Of a stretch of DNA of 64,000 nucleotides, positions 1 through 11,272 are shown piece by piece. A program made the translations under genes and the position numbers. The stretch is from Diplonema papillatum (lineage: Eukaryota; Euglenozoa; Diplonemea; Diplonemida; Diplonemidae). The notes beneath the pieces were generated by a model. That model did no database searches. It saw only the letters and a list, made by a program, of their open reading frames with translations, and was not told where the DNA came from. The stretch is from positions 62,001 through 126,000 of the forward strand of contig JAPJBO010000439.1 in assembly GCA_030068145.1 (NCBI GenBank), given 5' to 3'. The stretch's first letter is position 1. Every line of letters begins with the position of its first letter.

Positions 1-300
1 TATTCGAAGCGGCTACCAAGGCTACATGGGAACATAGCAGAAGCGTGCCAAGACTACTCTTTCTACACGGTAGTTAATTCGTAATAACCAACTGCAAATA
101 AAAGGTGTCACGGGATAAGCCTGCTTAACGGCTAGTGCATGCTGATCCATGTGGTCCAGTACTTAAAAGCACCCAGTGCCCAACGACTTTATCACGGGTG
201 GCCCTGAGATTACCCCCCTCAGGTGCCACCACTTATCTTATACTACAACATTCTTGTGACCAGAATGGCAGTTTCTGAAATGTTGGTGGTCATTTTGACA
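1..300 (+). repeat. LINE-2-tail-associated repeat, uninterrupted version
   Basis: Positions 45-120 match the flanks of the fold-back element. 137-184 match the LINE-2 tail, and 185-265 match the sequence after LINE-2 copy 2 (38059-38135). Confidence 0.65.
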
Positions 301-2270
301 TCACCACACCCTAAACGTTGACGGTTCCCCCCCCCTGGAAAAGTCGAACAAGATAGTCAGGCATTTTGAAGTACCCTGCCAGGGCAGGAGTCTACTGCAA
401 CACTTACTGGCATTCGTCTGTAGAGCGACCTCCTTCTTTTCTGTCGTTTTATTTGTTCTGCGAGTGGAGGGAGTCCTGTGCGCATCCTTGCAGTTCCTAT
501 CCTTCTGCTGCTTGCTCTTCTTCTCCTCTCTCTCTCTCTCAGAAAAAGGTCAGCGTGCCAGCGGTGGCTTTGAGAACAAAGGCCAAAATCTAAGATTTCT
601 TGTTCAGGCTCAAAACCTCAGATTTCTTGTTTTGGCTCGGAAACTCAGATTGTGCATCTGCTCTACAATATGGGCTCACCCACTCACACCAACCACCCAC
701 TGGCGGGATTTCCGCACCAGTCCATACTAGGACAGTTACTCTACTTTTTACTGAACTTTTGGGTTCAAGGACAGATACCCGACTTTTTGTTGATTCTTTC
801 GGGACGCGCAGGTAGGTGGAGAGAGGCCCTGGGACTGCTAAGGCGTGATCACCGCCTCTCTCGCTCGCTCCTTTTGTTTTCTTCTGCACACTCAACTCCT
901 GCTAGATGTTTATTCCTCTTCTTCGCACTTCCTAACTCTTTCTCTTTCGACTAAGCATACCACGTTGTGTGGCTCCCCACCGCCTAGCGGCGTTTTCGAC
1001 TGACCAGAATAAAATGCTACGTATACTCGAGAAGTTATCGTTATTATTATTATTAGTAATAGACCCATGCAAATTAAAACTATGCGATCAAAGTACGTCG
1101 GGTCCTCCAAGCCTCACAAAAACCTTTCACTCTAAACATGTTGAGCAGGTGCATGGAGCTGTATATCACCAGCCCTGCCACCTCGACTTCATCCTCATCC
1201 ATGTCAGGATCGCCCCCTCGAGCGACTGCTTCGGCAGGACAGCCGGCGCGAAAGCGCAACAAACGAAAAATGGAGCTGGTTATCACCAGCCTATTATCAC
1301 CGTCCTCGTCCGCTTTGAGATCGTCCTCGGACGACGTATTCAAATAACCCTAGCCTATGACAAATGCAAGCTTACCCCTGTGGTACCTGCATTTCAAGTT
1401 CACACTGCTCAACATGCATGCGCGTGGGGGGCCCAAGACTAAATTCAAAGCAAATTTCTTCTTGGTGTCGGTCGCAACACTTACAAACATGGCTAGCCGT
1501 AGTTAAAGTGTATAAGCATACCTACTACCCTCATACTATCCGCCTCACAGCCTCAATGGTCAACCGGAGACCCTAAAACACCGAACCTCTAAACCACAAT
1601 AAACGCTAAAAAGGCTGTCGGTCGCAAGAACCACGGAAATGTCAATACACACGGGAAATGAGAGCGCGCGCGAAAATGAGTCGAATAGTTGGCAATAGGC
1701 AACGAATACACACGCACAAGCGCACGTACTGCCACTGCCGCAGATACGATACGCACACTAATACGACACCTTGAAGGAACCTTTTCGACAATGGTCACCC
1801 AGAGGCTATAAAACTCCGGATCTCTAAGTGAGCTTGCACTCTAAAAAAACGTGCAAGTTTCTTTTATCCTGCTCCAGTCGAAAACGCTCAAGCGGTCAGG
1901 CGAGCAGCGAGCTCGTTTTTTACATATTCTTGAGTATTGAACAATTTTTGACGAAATAACCCGCCTTGGTCCTTCGAAAGGGCCTTTGCCTTCTTCTCCT
2001 TTTTCTTCTTCTTTTGCCCTGTTAACATACTTTCCACCCCGGTCTTGGCTGAAGATTGAGTATCTCAAGCTACGAAGCTAGCGGGAAAGACTGTCGTTCG
2101 CTGTTGTTCCACACAAGCCGCGATGTCGGCCCGCAGGGAAACTAAAGGAAATATATTCCGGCCGAAAAATGACTTTTATAAAGACACACCGGCTTCTTAA
2201 ACAAGAAAACGGCCTCAAGTGCACACACACCCACAAGTTCCTTTTGTGTTTTTGTTTTGTGTGTCTTTTT
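300..2270. other. No gene recognised
   Basis: It contains two CTCTAAAA modules (1558-1612, 1793-1847) and part of the 345-bp repeat (1430-1612). 1690-1775 matches sequence near 25100-25180 and holds 'cagatacgatacgcacact'. Short ORFs show no domain. Confidence 0.6.
1558..1612 (+). repeat. CTCTAAAA module family (representative)
   Basis: About 50 bp of the form ggtcacccggagactctaaa, a short spacer, then GCGAACTTTCACTCTAAAA. Plus-strand copies: 1558-1612, 1793-1847, 3091-3140, 5391-5439, 5592-5625, 5775-5829, 8933-8987, 13392-13444, 24356-24410, 25191-25233, 40781-40833, 45609-45633, 54464-54487, 55111-55144, 55772-55826. Minus-strand copies: 50313-50358, 60897-60950. The sequence after CTCTAAAA is different each time. 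Confidence 0.8.
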
Positions 2271-2562
2271 TTTTTACATAAGCGCCTTGAAAGGAAATGC
2301 TCGACGATGCTGCCCGACAAAGAACAGAAGGGATCCCAAGTGCTGTAACTACCGAACCACGTGTTGAACGGACGTGAGGTCATGCGGGTCTACCCCTACA
2401 CGACAAATCACACAAACACAACAGGCCAAAAGTCCTGAGTGAGAAAACAACACACGGTGGTGTAAGCGAAGAACAAATCAGATTGTGTTTGTATTGTATT
2501 TGCCCCTTACCTCTATATTTCCCCCCTTCCATTCGGAGTCGAAGCAGCTACGTCGAGTATTT
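2271..2562 (+). repeat. Repeat E, copy 1
   Basis: Shared with 4874-5104 and 53054-53348. Landmarks: 'ggaaatgctcgac', 'gaacggacgtgaggtcatgc', 'gggtctacccc' and 'agcagctacgtcgagtat'. The second copy lacks about 80 bp before the last landmark. Confidence 0.85.
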
Positions 2563-4430
2563 TTTAAAGAAAGAAACTATACCCGCCTTCGGTGGGCTGG
2601 TTTGACACTTGCTTGTCGCTGTGAAAATAATAACAAGTGAACCACCGATCCTTTGGGCTCTGGGCCCCAACCAAAACAACGCCGTCGCAGGTAAGCGCCA
2701 ATGATGGGGACCGGCCTTACGTTGACAACATCTGCCGCAGAGCGGCAGATCGCAGCGTTAGCAGCGATATTCGCGCTTTCGTCTCACCAAGTTCCCTGGG
2801 GATACCTTGTCACAAAGACTCGCACCTTTTCGTCTTCTTGTTGCGTTAGTGCGGAGTCAATTGCATGCGAATTAGTACCACACTATAGTTTTTCGCTACG
2901 TGGCTCCAGAAGGGTCACTTTTCCGCGCTTTCGCCGTGGTGCAACCTTTGTCGGTTGCAACCGTTGCTGGCAGTTACTTACGAGCACCTATTCTTCGTAT
3001 AGAACCCTTCGCTCTCAAAAGAAAACACTACATTTAGTGGTCCATATTAAGCGCTTATGGTTCTCCACAAGAAGAACCCATTTTGACAAAGGTCACCCGG
3101 AGGCTTTGAAAATTTCAGACTCAGGCGAACTTTAACTCCGAAGAATGGCGGTGGTGAACCACACCTGATGGCCGAGGTTTTCAAGTTAGAAACCCAAATG
3201 ACGTCCACCTTCACTACTCCTCGCAAGGGGCCAGAAAATCTTTACAATGGCCCTACTCCTTCCTTTCTTTCTTCCTTTCTACCGCGTGTTCACCCCTCCG
3301 ACGAAGGCTTGATGCTCGCATCAAACATGCATGAGAGGCGGTATCCTGTCTAGATTTAAACATAAAGCTAATCTTTTACCCCCTCACGTCTTTACCAGTG
3401 TCGTCCATCTACTGCTTTTTTTCTTCCACGGGACCTTCGCATCCCACCAGTGTTGTCGCGCCAGGGCAGCCCGATAGAGCAGCGGCCCTATTAAATTTGC
3501 AGAAATGTTTTTTTTTCACCCGTTTTCACATTTCTTCCCTGGTGTCACAGTGGTGTACGTACATAGCGCCTGACAGTACAGTCACTGCACATCAGTAGCA
3601 TAAAAGCTTTCGTGAAAACGGGTGCCAAATGAAGCAGGCATTTGGAAATGATCCCACTAACACGCCACATCCCTTCGCAGGCACAGGTCTCGGCGAGGAA
3701 CAACATGAGGCAGCAGCTGTTTCCTGGGGTTCCTTCCGTTGTTAACGAACACCTCGGGAAAGCTTGTTACCCCTGCCCTACCTGCGCCCTGCCTAATTAT
3801 GCCCGGAGCCGAAACCCAGCGACAGCACTGATCCCCACCCCAATTCCCGCGGCTTCGGAAACGAAACTGGAGGAGGTAAATACTAAAAAAAAAAAAAAAA
3901 AAAAAAATGAACCAGAATTGCGTGGATACACGTCGCAGCGTAGTCTGCGGAACACTTTCTTCCCCTCTTCTTTTTTTCTGCTTTTTTGTTTTTTGTTTTT
4001 GTTTTTTTCTTTGTTGTTTTCCCCTGCTCTCATTCCAGTAGGGTAATTCGTGTATGCGACGTGCCGCCCTCAGCGCGCAGATTACTTCCTCGATAGCAAT
4101 TCCTGTGTCCTTTGTGCTCTCGTAAAACACACGCTAGTGCAATCTAGCGAGTCAGCAAATAGGGCGGGCACCCCTGAGTGTTTTTTTATTTTTACCAAAC
4201 ATGCAATGTTGGAGGAAATAACAACAACGCGTCACAGGCCATCCACGGCGTTTCCTTGCGCCCTGTACCAAGAAACAAACGTCCAGGGCAAAGCGATCAC
4301 CGAAAAACAATTCCCTCCCCTCATCATTTTCCGGCGGGTTGGTTAGCCAGTGACGCGTCTTATTTTTGCCGCAACAAAAAAAATGCCCGACACTGCACGG
4401 TTATTAAGGATTAGTAGGCGGCAGCGTACT
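2563..4430. other. No gene recognised
   Basis: It holds one CTCTAAAA-type module (3091-3140), an A25 run (3884-3907) and a T-rich tract (3960-4025). Short ORFs have no recognisable domain. Confidence 0.55.
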
Positions 4431-4437
4431 CCTTGTC

Positions 4438-4585
4438 CTACGAACAATTGCAACTGTCCGAAGCAGGCCACTTCAGCTGGTGCCTACGAACAATTGCAAC
4501 TGTCCGAAGCAGGCCACTTCGGCTGGTGCCTCCGAACAATTGCAACTGTCCGAAGCAGGCCACTTCGGCTGGTGCCTACGAACAA
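4438..4585 (+). repeat. 46-bp tandem repeat, 3.2 units
   Basis: Units begin at 4438, 4484 and 4530, with a partial unit at 4576. Each contains 'gaacaattgcaactgtccga' and 'ggccacttcggctgg'. Only single substitutions separate them. Confidence 0.95.
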
Positions 4586-4873
4586 GAGACGGGCGGTGGC
4601 GAGGGTGCCAGCAGCTGACACGCCCAGGCTCGCATCGCTGTGCTGTTCTGTTGACTCTCAGGTTGCACGCGGATCTGCACACATTGCAAAGAGGACACCG
4701 GTGGCGCACACGCGGTGTTCACTGCTCACACACTCTTCCGAACACGCTCTTGCAAACCTCCCTCCTCCCGAAGGAAGGGTGAATAGGAAGGACCGGTTTG
4801 AGCACCAACCTTGCTCGGTCAGCTTTTGTTGAGCGGTCCAGAGGTTCTCGGTCGGCCTTCATCACCCATTTTT

Positions 4874-5104
4874 TTTATACATAAGCGCCAGCTTGAAAGG
4901 AAATGCTCGACGATGCTGCCCGACAAAGAACAGAAGGGAACCCAAGTGCTGTGACTACCGAACCACGCGTTGAACGGACGTGAGGTCATGCGGGTCTACC
5001 CCTACACGACAAATCACACAAACACAGCAGGCCAAAGTCCTGAGTGAGAAAGCAACACACGGTGGTGTAAGCGAAGAACAAAGAAGCAGCTACGTCGAGT
5101 ATGT
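4874..5104 (+). repeat. Repeat E, copy 2 (internally deleted)
   Basis: Same family as 2271-2562. It skips from 'gcgaagaacaaa' directly to 'gaagcagctacgtcgag'. Confidence 0.85.
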
Positions 5105-5959
5105 GTTTGACCACAACATTGCACGGCATGGAAATGAACTTCGCACTCAGGGAAAGTATCAAAGGGGCAACACCCCAGTTGAAACGTACTGGAATGGGCT
5201 ACAACCCTCAGGGTCCAAATCAGGCGCTCGCCGCGAATGCTAAAGCTGGGGAAATCGATAGGGAATGCCGGACGCCCCCGCGCCAGAGGTGGCTTTTATT
5301 AGATCTACAAGAAACAGTCTAGATCGTTGAAGACGAACTTCCACCCGCAAAGTGTAAAGGATGAAGACATTCCTTTCCATCGCCTACGAAATTCGGAGAC
5401 TCTAAAACCCGGAGTTTCAAGCGAACATTCAATCTAAAAGAACGGACGAACCGACGGAGAGCACGACAACTTTGCTAACCCGCCCTGTTGTCCCCGGAAT
5501 TCGACCTAACTTTTTAGAGGACCCCAGCCCGCCACATAAGTCAGCGGCGTGAGAAAAAAAAAAAAAAACTGTTGCCGAAAGTATCTCTAGCACCCTGGAG
5601 TTTCAAGAGAAATACACTCTTAAAAAAGAGACCGGCTTCTCATAAAAAGCGTGGGGCCCAAGACTAACTTCAAAGCGAATTGTGTCGGTCGCAACACTCA
5701 CAAACTTGGCTAGCCGTAGTTAAAGTGTATAATCATACCTAATACCCTCATACTACCCGCCTCACAGCCTCAATGGTCAACCGGAGACCCTAAAACACCG
5801 AACCTCTAAACCACAATAAACGCTAAAAGGAGGGAGCTCGCAGCGAAGCACGTTCGCCGATCGGATCTGTCGAAAGAGTGGGGTTCGGGATACCGGAGGG
5901 GCCTGCCTGCGGGGCGAAAGTCGTTCCCCCCCCCCCCTTTCTCTTTTTTGGAGCTCGGC

Positions 5960-6235
5960 GTGGCGATTATACATTATGATGCAGATTATCGCCACACAGA
6001 TTCTTTGCATTCCAGCCCAAACGATTATACTCAAATACGCTTGATTCCAACGCAGATTATCGCCACGAGATTATAGCCACGAGAGTGAGCAGATGCAGGC
6101 TGTCGCCGCAGATTGTTTGCATTCTAACCCAAACGACTATACTCAAATACGCTTGATTACATCGCAGATTATTGCCACGAGAGTGAGCAGATGCAGGTTA
6201 TCGCCGCAGATTGTTTGCAGTCTAACCGAACTAAA
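5960..6235 (+). repeat. About 115-bp tandem repeat, 2.3 units
   Basis: 'tatactcaaatacgcttgat', 'gagagtgagcagatgcagg' and 'gattgtttgcattctaaccc' recur in order. Part of the unit reappears reversed at 58940-58975. Confidence 0.8.
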
Positions 6236-6239
6236 CTCG

Positions 6240-6760
6240 ATTGACGACGTTCGATCAGGCAGGGGGTGAATTGGCTCATACCGCGCCACCCGCTTTGTAG
6301 GAAATACTCCAGGAGGCCGCCAGGCACTCGAAGGGAAGGAAATGTGCTGTATCCCCACGAAACATACATGTGGCATCTGGGGTTTAGCGCCGGGCGAAAG
6401 CGTTCAACAGCAACAACAACGCCACCAACGCCAACAACAACAAAAAAAGTCCAACTTTGCAGTTGTATCGTTTCTCTGCAGCCTCCGTCCGTTTTTTTAA
6501 CTGATTGCTCAGACACGGTTGTAGGGGCCTTCTCCACATATCCATCCCCAAGCACGTTCCTGCAACCCCGCCTCTGCAGCCCTCCGTCGAAATAAAAGCG
6601 CCGGGCGGATCTCTCCGAGTATTATCTTTTCCCGCTCGGCTTGGTCTGGCCGCAGAGGAATTGGATCCCTTTCTCCCTTCGGGCAAGTAGTGCCTCAGAC
6701 GAGCCACGTTCCTTTTTTCTTTCTTCTTCGTCCGATCGCAGCCAGCCAGTCCGACAGCAG
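6240..6760. repeat. Repeat fragments with CAACAACG tract
   Basis: 6335-6410 matches 49585-49660 and, weakly, 62990-63060 (retained word 'aagcgttc'). 6565-6640 matches 49690-49745 and 59560-59605. No gene is supported. Confidence 0.55.
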
Positions 6761-7050
6761 CCAATGGTCAGATGGCTGAGTGCACACCTAAGCAGGGCTG
6801 CATCCTCGTGTTGTAGCCATGATGTGTAAAAGGCTTGGTGGGGACCTGGTCACCTCATCACAATAGGCGCAAACTTTCTCGACAGTGATTGGACAGTCGA
6901 GATGCCGGGGGCGTGTCTCCATGAAGAAGAGAAACGTAAAGCAAGACCTGCTCCCTGCGCCTGCTGTCTCCGGCTGCTTCGGCAGACGACACCTACTACT
7001 ACCACCTTGTGCAGTCTATCGTCACAGATTGTCGCTGCATGTCAAGTTCA
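6760..7050 (+). repeat. Host repeat D with intact LINE-1 target site
   Basis: It matches 26205-26468, with an inverted subsegment (6770-6805 versus 26213-26255 reversed). It runs uninterrupted through 'cagacgacacctactacta' into 'gtgcagtctatcgtcacaga'. In the other copy those two parts are separated by the LINE-1 pair (26469-32049). Confidence 0.8.
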
Positions 7051-7481
7051 AACTACTACTACGATTGCACCTGGCGCTGCCGGTGGTATGTGGTGGTACC
7101 CACTACTGCACCATACTCGTGGGTGTGTACACACAACCCATCCACTAGCACCTATCGTGGTATCGGTATGCTGGTGGTATCCCAGCACCTACGTTATACC
7201 ACCACCTCGTAGGTATCAGGGATACCCGACTCACAAGGAGGTGACCTGCGGCATTGCCAGCGAAGGGTGAGTGTCGGCGTCTTCGGACAACGTCCTTGCT
7301 CCTGCTGGCCTGACGGGGTTAAACGCTCGCAGGCTCATGTCCGACACAACGATCTTCTACTACCCGGTCTTGCAACACGGACCAAGGAGTCTAACACGTG
7401 TGCAAAGGCTAAGGGTGTCTTCAAAAACTGACCGCTTAACACAAGAAACAGTCTAATAAAGCAGAAGTAGAGCGGGGCACG

Positions 7482-7757
7482 ATGGGAGGAACCGAAAGCA
7501 AACCGAATGGCGTTGAGCTGATGCAGGAGGAGCTGAAGAAGAACGTCATCGTCGTCTTTTCCGGCACGCGGTGCGTCTGGTGCCACCGCCTGGCGGACCT
7601 GCTCCAGCAGCGGGGGCTGGCGACCGTCACACACACCGTCTTCCTCGACCGCCACCCGGATGGGCAGCACATCGCGCACGCACTCAACATCACCACCGGC
7701 CAGCGTACCATACCAAACGTCTTCATCGGAGGCGTCCACGTCGGCGGATACTCCATG
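7482..7757 (+). CDS. Glutaredoxin, first exon (partial gene)
   Basis: The translation has a thioredoxin-fold glutaredoxin pattern: a short helix, a beta strand ending in FSGTRCVWCHR, then TIPNVFIGGVHVGGYS. CVWC (residues 31-34) is the dithiol active site. TIPNVF supplies the cis-proline loop, and the GG of VGGYS binds glutathione in the family. The role would be glutathione-dependent reduction of disulfides or protein-glutathione adducts. The reading frame is lost after GGYSM, exactly where a good donor (atg|gtatgcg) occurs in phase 0. The last helix, usually about 15-20 residues, should therefore lie in a downstream exon that I could not find. The start ATG follows an A/G-rich leader. The N-terminus MGGTES fits the N-myristoylation pattern (Gly2, Ser6), which would put the protein on a membrane. 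Confidence 0.85.
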
Positions 7758-8340
7758 GTATGCGTGTGTTTTGCAGTGCGGGAAGGATCGCTGCCTCTCC
7801 CGATGGTACCTATGATGGTCAACCACGCATCAACATGAGTACGATGAAATGAACATCAAATGAAAGAGCCTGGTAATCGCAAAGCACAAACGCTCATCAC
7901 TAGAGTGAGTCGACCACAAAACGAAACGGGGCTGTCGCTGGTCTGCATACGGCAAGAACGCTATTTCACTGGAGTGAGTCAATCGCAAAAGTACGTGCGC
8001 TCGGCTAAAGACCGGCGCGGGGCGAGACTGGAGGCAGCAGTAAAGTTCGGGGAACAGTAAAGTTCGGGCTGATGCTAAGATCGGGCGATGCTAAGTTCTG
8101 GTGAAGCTAAGCTCGAGTGATGGTGAGTTCTGGTGAAGCAAAGTTCGGGCGCAGCTGAGTTCGGGCGAAGCAACGCTCGGTCTGGTGAAGCTATGTTCGG
8201 GCGAAGCCCCCCGACTCCGTTTTCAGACTGACCCGGGGTGACCCAAATACCGCGACTACAAAACTGAGAAACTCCGCAAAAACGCAAACTTCGGGCACAT
8301 TAGACCCCGAAACCCAACAAACCTCAATCAATCTTCGACC
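7758..8340 (+). other. Presumed start of the glutaredoxin intron, with degenerate GTTCGGG repeats
   Basis: This follows the predicted donor gtatgcg. From about 8040 to 8205 there is a degenerate tandem repeat of roughly 16-20 bp built on 'aagttcgggcgaagct'. No coding exon was recognised. Confidence 0.45.
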
Positions 8341-8351
8341 GGAAAAGTGTC

Positions 8352-8412
8352 ATGGGCAGGGTTCGAACCTGGGCCTATCGGCCTAAGGCCGACGCCCGGT
8401 CACTCTGCCACC
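8352..8412 (-). tRNA. tRNA-like element (tRNA pseudogene or SINE head)
   Basis: On the minus strand TGGCAGAGTGACCGG resembles a Pol III A box, and GGTTCGAACCC matches the B box about 40 nt later. The T-arm can form CAGG/CCTG around TTCGAAC, and a palindromic TCGGCC-TTA-GGCCGA stem occupies the anticodon arm. The loop would lack U33, and the sequence preceding the A box does not pair well with the 3' acceptor strand. A functional tRNA is therefore doubtful. A tRNA-derived repeat or pseudogene is more likely. Confidence 0.35.
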
Positions 8413-8639
8413 CCTATGCATTTCGGCAAGGGGGAAAAAAGCTAGCTCCGCGCTATTATCTCGTCCAAAAACGATACACTTTTCGCAGCTTAGAAAAGTG
8501 TATCGATACACCACGGGTACCCAGTGTGCCCAGAGTGCCCTAACTGTGGCGAGCAACGAACAGTGCAACTACTTATCTTCTAAAAAAAAAAATTTTTCTT
8601 TTCACTACCGAGAGCGACGACGTCACGCACTTCGAAAAG

Positions 8640-8987
8640 CGCAACGTTCGTTTCTACCCGCAAACCTCTCTGAGCTGTTCTACACTCTTCTCTACATAGA
8701 ACAATGGTGCGAACAATGGACCGGTACGGTTTACAGGGCAACTCCTGCTCAACTTGTAAGACGTGGGGAGCCCAAGAGCACTCACCTATCCTGGCGAGAA
8801 CTTGGTGTCGGTCACAAATTGTTTCGAACCTGACTCGTCTAAGCGAGCAAATAAAGTGTACACGAAAGAAGCCATGCATGCCCCCCCCCAAACCCACCCA
8901 GTACGTATTAGCTTTAAAACCCATTCGACGAAGGTCACCCGGAGACTCTAAAATCCCGGATTCTCAAGCGAACTATAACTCTAAAAG
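8640..8987 (+). repeat. Dispersed repeat, about 345 bp, ending in the CTCTAAAA module
   Basis: It is closely matched by 13075-13444 and in part by 1430-1612 and 5650-5829. Shared landmarks in order are 'acctctctgagct', 'gtacggtttacagggca', 'cttggtgtcggtc', 'taaagtgtac' and the terminal module 'ggagactctaaaa...ataactctaaaa'. No protein is evident. The shared 3' end and variable flanks suggest a SINE-like element. Confidence 0.75.
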
Positions 8988-9057
8988 CCGGGTTGGCTTG
9001 AATAGAATAGCCACGTAGCATGTTCATAGGACCTCCAGTCTCGAATCACGCACGGGG

Positions 9058-9094
9058 GTAGCATTGAGTCCTTTTGAGTACATGAACCACATGG

Positions 9095-9129
<35 letters not shown>

Positions 9130-9170
9130 CAGTTCTTTTAAGCACATGTATCATGGGTTAGCACGCACTT
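9058..9170 (-). repeat. Poly(A)-interrupted LINE-2 3'-end repeats
   Basis: Two reverse-oriented versions of the 'catgtggttcatgtactcaaaag' tail flank a run of about 27 A residues (9098-9125). The same tail ends the LINE-2 copies near 35850, 38058 and 63758. Confidence 0.6.
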
Positions 9171-9329
9171 TTCTTGTCAAGCGCCAAGCCCCAAGGCGCG
9201 CCACGCCTTGATGCTTTAGTTTGGGAAATTGGCAGCCACTTGACCCGTAGGCCCGTGGCTCTGCAGTACCGCCGAACACGTGAAGTTTGGCTCCCGTGTA
9301 GCAGGCTTTCCCTGGTACTCAAAGCCGAC

Positions 9330-11115
9330 GGAAGGAATGCAAGTGACAAGAGGGCTATACTTCGATTCAGCCTTTACCCACTTAAAAAGCCATGGATTTA
9401 AACACGCACACACTCACACACACGCAGGTCGAACACCTAGCGAATACCGGCGAGCTCGACAGAATGATCGCAGCGAAAAGTCGCCCACCACCTCAGCCTT
9501 CCTCCTGAAGGGCACAGAGAGCCAAATTGCCGGCGAATAATAAAAAGAGAGAGAGAGAGAGACGTCGAACGGGCACCGGTCTGCACGCCCACGCGGGATC
9601 GCGGAAGCACAGCAGGCGAACTTCATCTCTCCAAAAAAAGCTGGAGGAAGGGGGCATACTCCCTCGCCCCACTCCAGCAGGTTAGAGTGCGACAGAGCCT
9701 TCATCGGAGATTCGGGGCTGGTGTTACGACCTACTCTCCAGGAACATCTCATCCGGGGGGAGCGGAATTAATAATAGCATAATTTATTATGCTATTATTA
9801 TCACCTGCCCCCGGCCAGTACTATAAAGCTGGAACTGTGGGTTTCTGGCATTTTTGGCTGTGGATGCCCCCGCCTGACTGGCGAATGTCTGCACCTCCCA
9901 CATCGATCACAGCCAGTGTGACGGGTAATGCATGGTTCCTCGAGTGGAATTGGAAGGCACGTTGCCGCATCATTTCGGCCGTCCGTCCTGGCCAGCCAGA
10001 CCCGAAAACTGTGAGTTGGCGAAGGGGGTAGCGTACGGGTTTCTTACTGCGGCATAATCACACGATTGTCCGCCTCGAGATTTGGCCACACACGCTGGAC
10101 TGCCGGGGGAGCGCCACAGGTTTCTGGCTAGGCATGACAATTCCCACGTCAACCTGGCGAAGGGGATGAGCTGAAAGGCGCCACCATGCTTCTGACCGGC
10201 GTCGGGTAATGAACGTTCGCCGGGAGCCTGGCGGGAAGTTGGTGCGTGGCGTTTGTGAAATTTATCAGATTGGTGATGCCACGGGCGAAAAATCTTTCAC
10301 GGCAACACGACGGCGGGGAAACGTCAGGGTTTGCTTTGCCCCGGCGCATGCCCACTGTTCTGGCCTCGTCGCCGAATGAGGGGAACCGACGCCACAGCGA
10401 CGAGAATCGGATCCACTCTTGCCGACCCCCCCCGCCGTTTCTTCTGCTCCTCTCTCGCTGTGTCTGCGCAACTGCCGGCGACCACCCCCGCGCAGGCGCC
10501 GTCGACTTTTATTCCGCCGCATGTACTTGCACCGCTGCTTGTGTGTTCCTTCAGCCGCAGCTTTTCTCCCCGCTTTTTGTCGCCGAAGGTGCTCAATCAA
10601 GCTCGCTCAAAAAGAGAGAGAAAGTGTATCGGTCGCAAGAAACCCCTATCATTAGACACATCATACCGGCATAGGAAATGAGAGCGCTTAATAAGTCAAA
10701 TGGTCAGCATTGCTTGAACTTGATATGCAGCGACAATCAGTGACGATAGACTGCACAAGCCGCCACCGACTACCTCTTTGCACGCGTCGTGTCATGCTTC
10801 GGTCGCTTCTTGCCTCGCGTACTGTTTTTTTTCCAGTGCGTATTACACGTCCGAACTCCTGGGTTTTACTCTTGGGAACCTCCTGGGCGATGAACTACGG
10901 CCGAACGTCTCTTCAGCTAGGACCCAGCCTGGCAGAATGCGTGTGCGTTACTCACGACGTCGGTCCTCGTTCAACCTCGAATGCGCAGCAAAGTTCGCTT
11001 TAGGCTGAATTGGGCACCATGTGGGACGTCGGTCCTTGTTCAACATCCAATGCACCTTACCAGCTGCGGAGTCTGACGAGCCGGGGCATCACCAGATGAC
11101 TCGGCGTAATTCTTT
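9330..11115. other. No gene recognised
   Basis: Apart from the hairpin at 9769-9800 and a GA tract near 9545-9562, no repeat or coding signal was recognised. The GC-rich stretch 10300-10560 has overlapping low-complexity ORFs on both strands that are not convincing. Confidence 0.5.
9769..9800. repeat. Perfect AT-rich hairpin
   Basis: Perfect 14-bp arms (taataatagcataa and its reverse complement) surround a 4-nt loop. No gene lies next to it. It could be a MITE remnant or a structured RNA element; the sequence alone does not decide. Confidence 0.7.
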
Positions 11116-11116
11116 T

Positions 11117-11270
11117 TTAGCAATCTTGCGGGTTGCCCTTCAATGTATTGTGCTGGCTAAAAAGACGTAGGCAGCGTGTTTTGGTGGCTGATCAGAATTC
11201 CTTGTACATGCATACACACAGGGTAAATACTAGTGGGGAAAACGATCAACCGGCACGGCGCCTGTCCTTC
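11117..11270 (+). repeat. Dispersed repeat starting 'caatcttgcgggttgccc'
   Basis: One of three copies; the others are at 25262-25430 and 32340-32510. All run through 'gcagcgtgttttgg' and 'gggaaaacgatca.ccggcacg' to 'gcgcctgtc'. In this copy a 54-bp minisatellite has expanded just past the shared end. Confidence 0.75.
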
Positions 11271-11272
11271 TT

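Noticed and set aside
2701..3135. 144-codon ORF
   Set aside because: No domain; its end lies in a CTCTAAAA-type module.
10246..10681. Overlapping GC-rich ORFs on both strands
   Set aside because: Low-complexity Arg/Pro/Ser composition in all frames and no splice or domain evidence.
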